The position numbers and the translations under genes are program-made. Below, piece after piece: positions 1 through 5,776 of a DNA stretch of 14,468 nt. The notes below the pieces were generated by a model that ran no database searches, was not told where the DNA came from, and saw only the letters and a list, made by a program, of their open reading frames with translations. Position 1 is the first letter of the stretch. Every line of letters begins with the position of its first letter. The DNA comes from SMAG-U1939 sp035763125 (GTDB lineage: Bacteria; Chloroflexota; Ktedonobacteria; Ktedonobacterales; JADMIN01), in assembly GCA_035763125.1 (NCBI GenBank), contig DASUBU010000156.1:1-14468 (forward strand), read 5' to 3'.

Positions 1-1
1 T

Positions 2-175
2 GCGGTGGCGGCCATCGGCGCGATGCTCGACCCCTCCGGCCAGCTGGGGAGTGTGAGCGAGGGTGCTGGGGGTGCTGGGGGTGCGTCGCTGGTCGTCGAG
101 GGGACCGCTTCCTCGGCCGTCACAGGGGAGTCGGTGGAGCATACGAGCAAGGAGGCCGATGAAGAGGAGTTTTGA
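2..175 (+). CDS. C-terminal end of a gene cut by the window edge; possibly a tyrosine integrase
   Basis: Reading from base 2 the frame stays open for 57 codons to a TGA at 173-175. The tail begins AVAAIGAMLDPSG. It continues through a Gly/Ala stretch encoded by a 9-bp tandem repeat (about 62-84) and ends in an acidic segment, KEADEEEF. The first residues resemble the alpha-helix that follows the catalytic tyrosine in many tyrosine recombinases, where Ala-rich text precedes a variable tail; this resemblance is weak. Context adds support: the gene ends about 110 bp from the 3' end of a tRNA-Ser gene, a usual place for an integrase, and a tandem repeat lies just past its stop. No catalytic residue is inside the window, so the family is an inference. 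The open frame and stop are directly seen. Confidence 0.5.
   Translation, partial: AVAAIGAMLDPSGQLGSVSEGAGGAGGASLVVEGTASSAVTGESVEHTSKEADEEEF
62..84 (+). repeat. 9-bp tandem repeat, about 2.5 copies, inside the partial CDS
   Basis: The unit GGTGCTGGG occurs at 62-70 and 71-79, with a partial third copy. It encodes a Gly-Ala-Gly repeat in the C-terminal tail of the partial gene. It is probably a slippage-generated low-complexity linker. Confidence 0.6.
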
Positions 176-179
176 CGCA

Positions 180-203
180 ATGGTGGTCAAAATGGTGGTC
201 AAA
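180..203. repeat. Perfect 12-bp tandem direct repeat between the partial gene and tRNA-Ser
   Basis: ATGGTGGTCAAA occurs twice without a gap, at 180-191 and 192-203. In addition TTTTGAC at 170-176, overlapping the stop codon of the preceding gene, is the inverse of GTCAAAA at 186-192. Short repeats placed between an integrase gene and its tRNA attachment site are often arm-type sites for the integrase or excisionase. That role is an inference here; the repeat itself is seen directly. Confidence 0.75.
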
Positions 204-285
204 CGGCCCTGGTAGGTGCTGTAAGCAGACGAGCGTGGGGGTAGCGAGCATGCGGCACAAAGGCGCGGTAGGAGCGGAGCGCGAA

Positions 286-377
286 TGGCGGAAGGGGGGG
301 GATTCGAACCCCCGACAGGGTTGCCCCTGTAGCGGTTTAGCAAACCGCCGCACTAGACCTGACTATGCGACCCTTCC
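286..377 (-). tRNA. tRNA-Ser, anticodon GCT
   Basis: The mature 5' end is at 377. The acceptor stem GGAAGGG pairs perfectly with CCCTTCC (290-296), followed by discriminator G at 289 and an encoded CCA at 286-288. The anticodon loop TTGCTAA sits on a 5-bp stem, with GCT complementary to bases 339-341. The long variable arm (CAGGG-GCAA-CCCTG) and G73 are hallmarks of serine tRNA. It reads AGC and AGU codons. It lies 6 nt downstream of tRNA-Leu in the same transcript. No terminator hairpin is visible on its 3' side; the partial gene and tandem repeat lie there instead. Confidence 0.95.
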
Positions 378-383
378 CAGCGG

Positions 384-468
384 TGCCAAAGGGGGGACTC
401 GAACCCCCACGCGCGTTACGCGCACAACGCCCTGAACGTTGCGTGTCTACCAATTCCACCACTTTGGC
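384..468 (-). tRNA. tRNA-Leu, anticodon CAG
   Basis: The acceptor stem GCCAAAG (462-468) pairs with CTTTGGC (385-391), with discriminator A at 384. The next bases are CCG, so the terminal CCA is not encoded and must be added enzymatically, unlike the neighbouring tRNA-Ser. The anticodon loop TTCAGGG on the stem CAACG/CGTTG gives CAG, which reads CUG. A long variable arm (GCGCG-TAA-CGCGC) and A73 fit a class II leucine tRNA. It is the promoter-proximal gene of the two-tRNA unit. Confidence 0.95.
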
Positions 469-498
469 TGGGATGTGCTGCCCTTTGGGGCAGACACT

Positions 499-528
499 AT
501 GATACGCTACAGCCGCGCCCAATGTCAA
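499..528 (-). promoter_or_regulatory. Sigma-70 type promoter of the tRNA-Leu/tRNA-Ser unit
   Basis: On the minus strand, a consensus -35 TTGACA (523-528) is followed after 18 nt by -10 TATCAT (499-504). Transcription would start near 492, about 24 nt before tRNA-Leu. The early transcript contains a 6-bp hairpin, CTGCCC/GGGCAG (478-493). This is the best -35 box in the window, as expected for a stable RNA promoter. Confidence 0.75.
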
Positions 529-696
529 GCGCGCGGGGCGGCGAAATGTGCCTGCGCGCGCCTGCTCGTTGCACCGTACGCCGCCATCTTGCCGCGATGC
601 CGCCGCCTCTGGTACGTCTTTGTACGTGTGCGGCTCTTCCCTCGCGACGAAGACGCAGTACCCGAGAGGGTGAGCCCCCGACACGGAGGATTACGT

Positions 697-1197
697 ATGC
701 TCTGCCGATCGCAGCGCCGACTCGTCTTGGCTAGTATGCTGCTCGTGGCGCTCACCGCGCTCGCCGCGTGCACCCAATCCAGCACCAAGGCAACCACGCT
801 GCCCACGCCGACGACCGGGGCGATTGAGATCTCAATTGATCGCCCCAGCTATACCGCCGCGCAGCCGATCGGCGTCAGTATCGCCAATAATGGCAAGCAG
901 GGCGTCTATGCCCTCAACGGTCGCACCGGCTGCACTTTCCTCCAGCTCGAGCTGTACAACCCCACCAAGAAGACCTGGTCTCCGACAGCCCCCTGTGGCA
1001 CGGTCGATCCCGTTCGGGCGCTGCTGATCCCCTCCGGCGCACACGAGCCGTTCACGCTGCCCCCTGGCAACAATAGCGCCGACGCCAATAGCTGGGTGCC
1101 GGGCACCTACCGGCTCTCGCTGCAGTATGGCACAAAGCCTGATGCCAGTGGCGATGTCCAGGTGGCATACTCGTCCGCCTTTCAGATCACTGCGTAG
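697..1197 (+). CDS. Small secreted lipoprotein of unknown function
   Basis: This 166-residue protein has a lipoprotein signal peptide. Residues 1-8 are basic (MLCRSQRR), 9-21 are hydrophobic, and the lipobox LAAC puts the lipidated cysteine at residue 25. A Ser/Thr/Pro linker (26-40) leads to one domain of about 125 residues rich in beta-type sequence. It has alternating hydrophobics, a CTF and a PCG cysteine that could form a disulfide, and a closing GTYRLSLQY strand. This looks like an Ig-like or BsuPI-like beta-sandwich, but I cannot name the family. The ATG at 697 is chosen because GGAGGA (685-690) sits 6 nt upstream and the signal peptide begins there; the frame is open further upstream to 439, across tRNA promoter sequence. 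It ends 30 bp before the dehydrogenase gene, so the two probably form an operon. The protein should be anchored on the outer face of the membrane. Confidence 0.8.
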   Translation: MLCRSQRRLVLASMLLVALTALAACTQSSTKATTLPTPTTGAIEISIDRPSYTAAQPIGVSIANNGKQGVYALNGRTGCTFLQLELYNPTKKTWSPTAPCGTVDPVRALLIPSGAHEPFTLPPGNNSADANSWVPGTYRLSLQYGTKPDASGDVQVAYSSAFQITA

Positions 1198-1227
1198 TCC
1201 GCCTACCCGCGAACTGGAGCCTAGCAG

Positions 1228-2232
1228 ATGCCCACTCCCGGCGATCCAATACCGCGCCTGCTCGTGAGCGACTTTGACTTTGCCCCGCGTGATGCGGAGC
1301 GCCTGCGCGCTGCGCTCGGAGCGGACCATGTGCTGCTGGTGAAGGGCCGCGATGCCGTGCGCGAGACACTGACCACGCACCCCGAAGCCGATGTCCTGGC
1401 GGGGTTCTTCCCACCCGCCGATGTGCTCGACCGCGCACCCAACCTGCGCTGGATCGCGCTGGCCAGCGCAGGCGCCGATCACGTCTTGGGCGCGGGGCTT
1501 GTGCGCGCGGATGGCCCGGCCGTGACGACCGCCAATGGCGTGCATGCGGTGCCAATCAGCGAGTTCGTCTTCAGCATGATGCTGCTCTGGGCGCGCCACT
1601 GGCCCGAGATGCTGGCGCTCCAGCGCGCGCATGACTGGCCGGAGCAGCGGCGCAAGCGCGCGCTGACGGGCCGCGAGCTATTCGGCGCCACGCTCGCCGT
1701 GGTCGGAGTGGGCGCCATTGGCCGGCGTGTCGCGCAGCTCGGCCGTGCCTTCGGCATGCGTGTGACCGGCACGACGCGCAGCGCCCAGCCCGGCACGCAC
1801 GACCCCGACCTGGACGATCTGGTGCCGCTGGCTCGCCTCGACGCCCTGCTGGCGGAGGCGGACTATGTGGTGATCGCCGTGCCAGCCACACCACAGACCC
1901 ACCATCTGATCGGCGCGCAGCAGCTCCGTGCGATGAAGCCATCCGCCTTCTTCGTGAACATCGCCCGCGGCTCCGTCGTGGACGAACATGCGCTGATCGC
2001 CGCGCTGCACGCTGGCCGCATCGGCGGCGCGGGGCTGGATGTGGTGGAAGATGAGCCGCTGGCGGCCGACAGCCCGCTCTGGAACATGCCCAACGTCATC
2101 ATCTCGCCACATGTCTCCGGTGTCACCCCCAGTTACAGCGCGCGGTTCACCGATCTGCTGCTGGAGAACCTCGCCCGCTTCCAGGCCGGAGAGCCGCTGC
2201 GCAATCTGGTCAGCATCGAGCACGGCTATTAA
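1228..2232 (+). CDS. D-isomer-specific 2-hydroxyacid dehydrogenase, NAD(P)-dependent
   Basis: The 334-residue protein has the family's usual length and two-domain layout. The substrate-binding halves are about 1-110 and 300-334; the Rossmann domain in between has VVGVGAIGRR (G160, G162, G165). The catalytic triad is present: Arg247 in NIARGS, Glu276 in DEPL and His295 in SPHVSG, with family-like spacing of 29 and 19 residues. Such enzymes interconvert 2-oxo acids and D-2-hydroxyacids such as glyoxylate, hydroxypyruvate or phosphoglycerate. The short form without a C-terminal ACT domain argues against a full SerA, and the substrate cannot be read from sequence. The start ATG has GGAG (1216-1219) 8 nt upstream. 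It lies 30 bp after the lipoprotein gene with no promoter between them. It should be a cytoplasmic enzyme. Confidence 0.9.
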   Translation: MPTPGDPIPRLLVSDFDFAPRDAERLRAALGADHVLLVKGRDAVRETLTTHPEADVLAGFFPPADVLDRAPNLRWIALASAGADHVLGAGLVRADGPAVTTANGVHAVPISEFVFSMMLLWARHWPEMLALQRAHDWPEQRRKRALTGRELFGATLAVVGVGAIGRRVAQLGRAFGMRVTGTTRSAQPGTHDPDLDDLVPLARLDALLAEADYVVIAVPATPQTHHLIGAQQLRAMKPSAFFVNIARGSVVDEHALIAALHAGRIGGAGLDVVEDEPLAADSPLWNMPNVIISPHVSGVTPSYSARFTDLLLENLARFQAGEPLRNLVSIEHGY

Positions 2233-2257
2233 GCGTTTAGCTGTGAACGATCAAAAA

Positions 2258-2271
2258 GTTTATGTATAAAC
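2258..2271. promoter_or_regulatory. AT-rich palindrome upstream of fabI, candidate operator
   Basis: GTTTAT-GT-ATAAAC is a perfect 6-bp inverted repeat with a 2-nt centre. It lies in the most AT-rich stretch of the window (about 2233-2280), just before the fabI -35 box. A direct repeat AACGAT at 2246-2251 and 2269-2274 flanks it. The position suits a repressor or activator site, and fatty-acid synthesis genes commonly have one (FapR, FabT or FadR in other phyla). The regulator is unknown; an UP element is the alternative. Confidence 0.4.
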
Positions 2272-2277
2272 GATTTA

Positions 2278-2307
2278 TTGCCCGCCAGCGGCGCACAGTG
2301 CTAGAAT
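2278..2307 (+). promoter_or_regulatory. Likely promoter of fabI
   Basis: TTGCCC (2278-2283) and TAGAAT (2302-2307) are separated by 18 nt, with an AT-rich upstream region. Transcription would begin near 2314, giving a leader of about 68 nt. Confidence 0.5.
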
Positions 2308-2381
2308 GACCTGCGGCAGTCCCAGGGCGTCGGCAGGTGGCGCCTGCGTGCTCGAACAGACCGCAGCGGGAGGAGTGACCA

Positions 2382-3164
2382 GTGGCCGACTTTGCGGGGA
2401 AGACCGCTCTGATCTTCGGCGTCGCCAATCACAATAGCGTCGCATGGCCGATCGCCGAGCAGCTCGCCCAGCAGGGCGCGCGTGTCGCACTGACGTATCA
2501 GGAGCGCATGGAGAACAACGTCCGCAAGCTCGCCGCCACGCTCCCCGGCAATGCACTCGTCTTGCCGTGTGACGTACAGAACGACGAGCAGCTCGACGCC
2601 GTGTTCGAGCAGGCGGGCAACGAGCTTGGTGGCCTCGACTTCTTGCTGCACAGTGTGGCCTATGCCCCCACCGAAGACTTGCGCGGTCGGGTCGCCGACG
2701 TGACCCGCCAGGGCTTCTTGACAGCGGTGGATATCAGCGCGTTCTCGCTGATCGCGATGGCTCGCCGTGCCGAGCCGTTGATGCAGCCGCGTGGCGGCGG
2801 CAGCATCGTGGCGATGACGTACCTTGGCTCGGAGCGCGTGGTGCCCGGCTACAACCTGATGGGCCTGGCCAAAGCTACCCTGGAGGCCGCGATCCGCTAC
2901 CTTGCCTGGGAGCTGGGTGCCGCGGGCGTACGTGTCAACGGCATCTCGGCGGGACCTATGCGCACGCTCTCCGCACGTGGTGTCGGCCACATCAACTCGG
3001 TGATAGACATGATGGAGGAGAAGGCGCCGCTGCACCGCAGCATGAGCCAGGCCGATGTCGCCGATCTGGCGCTCTTCCTCTTCTCAGACAACGCGAAGAA
3101 CATGACCGGCAACATTGAGTATGTGGATAGCGGCTTCCACGTCATGGGCCTGGGCAGCATGTGA
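2382..3164 (+). CDS. fabI: Enoyl-[acyl-carrier-protein] reductase FabI (NADH type)
   Basis: FabI catalyses the last step of each fatty-acid elongation cycle, reducing trans-2-enoyl-ACP in the cytoplasm. The 260-residue length is typical. The N-terminal cofactor-binding loop GVANHNSVAWPIA has the spaced form of FabI, not the tight TGxxxGxG of ordinary short-chain dehydrogenases. The acidic CDV after the fourth strand and the HSVAYAP motif are also FabI-like. Catalytic residues are Tyr147 (TYLG), Tyr157 and Lys164 in YNLMGLAK, followed by ISAGPMRTL. The start is GTG at 2382, fixed by a strong GGGAGGAG (2368-2375) 6 nt upstream. It has its own promoter with a palindrome upstream. FabI is the classic target of triclosan and related inhibitors. 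No other fab gene is in the window. Confidence 0.95.
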   Translation: MADFAGKTALIFGVANHNSVAWPIAEQLAQQGARVALTYQERMENNVRKLAATLPGNALVLPCDVQNDEQLDAVFEQAGNELGGLDFLLHSVAYAPTEDLRGRVADVTRQGFLTAVDISAFSLIAMARRAEPLMQPRGGGSIVAMTYLGSERVVPGYNLMGLAKATLEAAIRYLAWELGAAGVRVNGISAGPMRTLSARGVGHINSVIDMMEEKAPLHRSMSQADVADLALFLFSDNAKNMTGNIEYVDSGFHVMGLGSM

Positions 3165-3297
3165 CTCGTCCGGCCGATTGTCGTGCATGTCGCCAGGTGG
3201 GCGCGGCGGCGAGGACCGCCTTGCCCTGTGTCCATACCGCGGCTCACCTGCCGGCACGATCTTCCACTGAGACACAGCAAACGATGAGGCGGTGACG

Positions 3298-3933
3298 ATG
3301 GCGAAGGCGGAGCCGAAGAGCGAGCAGGCTAGCGAGAAGCGGCCGGTGATAAGCGGCGCCGGCACACATGGCGCGAGCAGGCGGCAGCTTGCGCTGCGGA
3401 TTCTGGCGGCGGTCGTCGTGCTCGCCTCAGCCGGCATCTTGCTGCGCGGACTGCTGACACCCGCCGCGCCGCCGCCCCCCGCGAGCGCCACGCCTGGCCC
3501 CGCCGCGCCAGAGCTTGGCCACTACGCCCCCGACGTGACGCTGACCGATCTCTCCGGCCGCGGTGTGAAACTCTCGTCGTGGCGCGGGCAGGTGGTGGTG
3601 CTCAACTTCTGGTATGTCGCCTGCGAGCCGTGCCGGCTGGAGATGCCCGCGCTGGAGAAGGACTATCTGGACCAGCGCGCCAACGGCGTGGTCGTGCTGG
3701 GGGTCAACACCGCCGACGACGCGGCAACCATCCAGCAATTCACCTCAACGCTCGGCATCACCTATCCTATCGTGCGCGATCCCGACCTGCACGCGACTTC
3801 GGCCTTCCGTCTCGCGGCCACTCCCACTACCTTCGTGATAGATCGCGCTGGCGTGATCCGCTACAAGTTCGTCGGCCCTCTCGAACGCGCCACGCTCGCC
3901 ACAGACCTGACGGCGCTGGTGGGGAAGGGCTGA
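3298..3933 (+). CDS. Membrane-anchored TlpA/ResA-like thiol-disulfide oxidoreductase
   Basis: The 211-residue protein has a short basic cytoplasmic tail, one membrane segment (about 31-53), a Pro/Ala-rich linker (54-70) and a thioredoxin-like AhpC/TlpA domain (about 71-211) facing outward. The redox motif is Cys109-Glu-Pro-Cys112 in NFWYVACEPC, and the cis-proline is Pro176 in ATPTTF. The residue just before the usual WxxC position is altered to Tyr-Val-Ala, which is common in TlpA/ResA relatives. Such proteins reduce extracytoplasmic disulfides, for example apocytochrome c or copper-centre cysteines, usually fed by CcdA; no partner gene is present here. The ATG at 3298 is preferred because GAGG (3286-3289) lies 8 nt upstream; the in-frame GTG at 3292 is too close to it. 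It is 133 bp after fabI with no clear promoter or terminator between. Confidence 0.88.
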   Translation: MAKAEPKSEQASEKRPVISGAGTHGASRRQLALRILAAVVVLASAGILLRGLLTPAAPPPPASATPGPAAPELGHYAPDVTLTDLSGRGVKLSSWRGQVVVLNFWYVACEPCRLEMPALEKDYLDQRANGVVVLGVNTADDAATIQQFTSTLGITYPIVRDPDLHATSAFRLAATPTTFVIDRAGVIRYKFVGPLERATLATDLTALVGKG

Positions 3934-3986
3934 GCAAGGGTGTGAGCGGGCGAGCGGGTATATACGTAGCGCCCACAGCTGGAGTG

Positions 3987-3995
3987 TGCTATAAT
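3987..3995 (+). promoter_or_regulatory. Extended -10 promoter of the pyrE-like gene
   Basis: TGC immediately precedes a perfect TATAAT (3990-3995). No good -35 box is found 16-18 nt upstream, as often in extended -10 promoters. Transcription would start near 4002, giving a leader of about 125 nt before the ATG at 4128. The leader could form a hairpin GCCGAG/CTCGGC (4003-4008 with 4033-4038); no PyrR-binding motif or clear attenuator is recognised. Confidence 0.65.
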
Positions 3996-4127
3996 GCGCC
4001 GCGCCGAGCACCCATACGAGAAGTTGGGCGCACTCGGCTCGCACGCGCCTGGCGCTTCACGACGGCCGGACGACAGAGAAGGCGCTCCCGCCGGCTGTGC
4101 ATCACTTCCCGGAGGATCGTGCCTGCC

Positions 4128-4829
4128 ATGATGAACAAAGACCAGGCGCTGGACAACCTGTGGCTTGCCCGTGCGCTCTTCGAGCTTGGCGCCGTCCAGT
4201 TTGGCGACTTCACGCATGGCGAGACGGCCGTCAACTCGCCGGTCTTCATCAATCCCAAGCTCTTGATCGGCAATCCCACTGCCCTGCGTGTGGCTGCCAA
4301 GCTGATGGACCAGGAGGTCACCCTCGCGCAGTCGCTGCGCCGCGCGAAGATGCAGCCGTACGATGTGGTGGCCGGCGTTCCCGTTGGCGGGCTGCTGCTC
4401 GCTGCCGCCTACTCGCTCGAATCCACCACGCCGCTGATCTACCCGCGGCTCCAGCAGCAAGGCACCGGCCAGCCCGGCATCGAGGGGCGCTACTCCTCAG
4501 GCACGCGCGCCCTGCTAATTGACGACCTCGCCACCGGTGGCAGCAGCATTCTGGACGCGGCGCGCTTCCTGGCGGAGCATGGCGTGGTGGTCAAGGATGC
4601 GGTGGTGCTGATAGACCGCGAGCAAGGCGCCCATGCCCGGCTCAAGCACGCCGGCATCAACCTCATCAGCATCCTCAAGCTGGATGTGATGATGAACCTG
4701 TATCACTCCAACGGCTGGATTGACGACGAGCAGTACAACCGCTATCTGCGCTATGCGGCCACCGCCCGCCCAGCGCCGTCGCACGAGCCGCCACCCGCCG
4801 AGACTGAGCTTGCCGCCGAAGACGACTGA
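4128..4829 (+). CDS. pyrE: Orotate phosphoribosyltransferase-like protein (PyrE family)
   Basis: OPRT joins orotate to PRPP to give OMP in pyrimidine synthesis. This 233-residue protein has the family order: FGDFTHGE..SPVFIN (25-42), GVPVGGLLLA (83-92), the PRPP motif LLIDDLATGGSS (129-140) and the OPRT-typical VVLIDREQGA (159-168). An Ala/Pro/Glu-rich tail of about 23 residues is extra. The flexible catalytic loop, usually like RKEAKDHG with essential lysines, reads PRLQQQGTGQ here (106-115), so the loop lysines appear absent. The equivalent of SGRKSP near the N-terminus is also changed (ETAVNSP). It may be a divergent OPRT or a paralogue of other specificity. The ATG at 4128 has GGAGG (4111-4115) 12 nt upstream. 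The same frame is open to 3579 inside the thioredoxin gene, but the promoter at 3990 excludes that start. Confidence 0.8.
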   Translation: MMNKDQALDNLWLARALFELGAVQFGDFTHGETAVNSPVFINPKLLIGNPTALRVAAKLMDQEVTLAQSLRRAKMQPYDVVAGVPVGGLLLAAAYSLESTTPLIYPRLQQQGTGQPGIEGRYSSGTRALLIDDLATGGSSILDAARFLAEHGVVVKDAVVLIDREQGAHARLKHAGINLISILKLDVMMNLYHSNGWIDDEQYNRYLRYAATARPAPSHEPPPAETELAAEDD

Positions 4830-4836
4830 CGCCCGG

Positions 4837-5523
4837 CTACTGCGAGTCCATCTTGATCCAGCCGTGCTTGAGCGCGTGCACCACCGCCGCTGTGCGGTCG
4901 TTGACCGAGAGCTTTTTGAGGATCGAAGTGATGTGGTTCTTGACGGTCTGATCGCTGATCTTGAGCGACTTGGCGATCTCTTTGTTGCTGTTGCCGCGTG
5001 CGATGTAGTCCAGGATCTCGATCTCGCGACCGGAGAGCGGTGAGTAGAGCGGCTGCACCTCGGGCGGCTCTTCGGCGGTCATCTCGCGGAACGAGCGCAG
5101 CACGCGCCCGGCGACCGAGGGGCGCGAGAGCACATTGTCGTTGATGATGTAGACACCCCGGCTGACCTTACGCACGGCATCGAGCAGCTCATCGGGGGAG
5201 ATGCCCTTGAGCAGATAGGCCGCGGCGCCCAGCTTCATGGATTGGAAGAGCTGCTCTTCGTCCTCGAAGGCGGTCAGCATGATGATCGCCATGCGCGGCG
5301 ATGCGTGGCGGACCTGGCGGGCGAGCTCCAGCGCGTCGTTGGTGGAGAGCAGCGCGTCAATCAGCACGACGTCGGGCGAGTGCTGCTTGGCGAGCTCGAG
5401 GCCCGTGCGGCTGTCGGAGGCCTCGGCGATGACAGTGCAGTCGCCCGCGCCCTCCAACGCCCAGCGGCAGCCCTGGATGAAGAGCGGATGCTCGTCTATG
5501 ATCAGGATACGGATGGTTTCCAT
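4837..5523 (-). CDS. NarL/FixJ-family response regulator
   Basis: The 228-residue protein has a complete receiver domain (about 4-120): acidic pair Asp10-Glu11, phospho-acceptor Asp56 (VVLIDALL), Thr84 (MLTAF) and Lys106 (YLLKG). After a 35-residue linker comes a LuxR-type helix-turn-helix (about 162-226) with PLSGREIEILDYIARG and the recognition helix in SDQTVKNHI. It should bind DNA as a dimer when phosphorylated. The ATG at 5523 is chosen because GGGGAG (complement of 5530-5535) lies 6 nt upstream; an in-frame GTG at 5538 would be upstream of that site. No histidine kinase gene is in the window, so it is an orphan here. It ends 7 bp from the 3' end of the pyrE-like gene on the other strand. 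Confidence 0.93.
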   Translation of the reverse strand: METIRILIIDEHPLFIQGCRWALEGAGDCTVIAEASDSRTGLELAKQHSPDVVLIDALLSTNDALELARQVRHASPRMAIIMLTAFEDEEQLFQSMKLGAAAYLLKGISPDELLDAVRKVSRGVYIINDNVLSRPSVAGRVLRSFREMTAEEPPEVQPLYSPLSGREIEILDYIARGNSNKEIAKSLKISDQTVKNHITSILKKLSVNDRTAAVVHALKHGWIKMDSQ

Positions 5524-5625
5524 GGATTGCTCCCCCACTAGTCTCGCAAGCAGCGCCGGTCAGGATGGCCGAGAATGTCCTTGCTCGCGCCGCGGCTCGC
5601 CCGGTGCGGCGCGTGTGCTTGCGTC

Positions 5626-5631
5626 AGTATA
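5626..5631 (-). promoter_or_regulatory. Possible -10 box for the response regulator gene
   Basis: On the minus strand TATACT lies about 100 nt upstream of the start codon. No convincing -35 box is present 16-18 nt away. It is AT-rich against a GC-rich background and sits downstream of a hairpin that could end aldolase transcripts. Confidence 0.35.
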
Positions 5632-5656
5632 CAAGGCGCGAGCAATTCTCTCACCT

Positions 5657-5679
5657 AAAGGGGCCGAACGTCCCCCTTT
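5657..5679 (-). terminator. Candidate hairpin terminator after the aldolase gene
   Basis: AAAGGGG (5657-5663) and CCCCTTT (5673-5679) form a 7-bp stem with a 9-nt loop. The A and T runs are part of the stem, so a short U tract is presented on either strand. It lies about 100 nt past the aldolase stop codon and before the response regulator promoter. The lack of a longer U tail beyond the stem makes it a weak call. Confidence 0.4.
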
Positions 5680-5776
5680 TCGGCGCGCCAATGCACGCGG
5701 ACGCCGGTCGCGTGGGTGCGCAAGCCAGCGCCCGTAGGTGCCTGGGTCTGGTCTGGTGCGAGGAGCAACGCGCGGC

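Noticed and set aside
439..696. N-terminal extension of the lipoprotein frame
   Set aside because: It runs over tRNA-Leu and the tRNA promoter. A strong ribosome site and a signal peptide fix the start at 697.
832..1632. Minus-strand frame (266 codons) opposite the lipoprotein and dehydrogenase
   Set aside because: Shadow of two plus-strand genes with clear signal peptide and catalytic motifs.
3205..3220. GGCGG/CCGCC hairpin after fabI as a terminator
   Set aside because: Only five base pairs and no T run follows; such stems are common by chance in GC-rich DNA.
3579..4127. Upstream extension of the pyrE-like frame into the thioredoxin gene, suggesting a fusion
   Set aside because: The extension is out of frame with the clear thioredoxin gene, crosses a strong extended -10 promoter and encodes Arg-rich nonsense-like text. 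The ATG at 4128 matches the family N-terminus.
4003..4127. Pyrimidine attenuator or riboswitch in the pyrE leader
   Set aside because: Short GC hairpins can be drawn, but there is no PyrR-like motif, terminator with U tract or leader peptide with pyrimidine-sensitive features.
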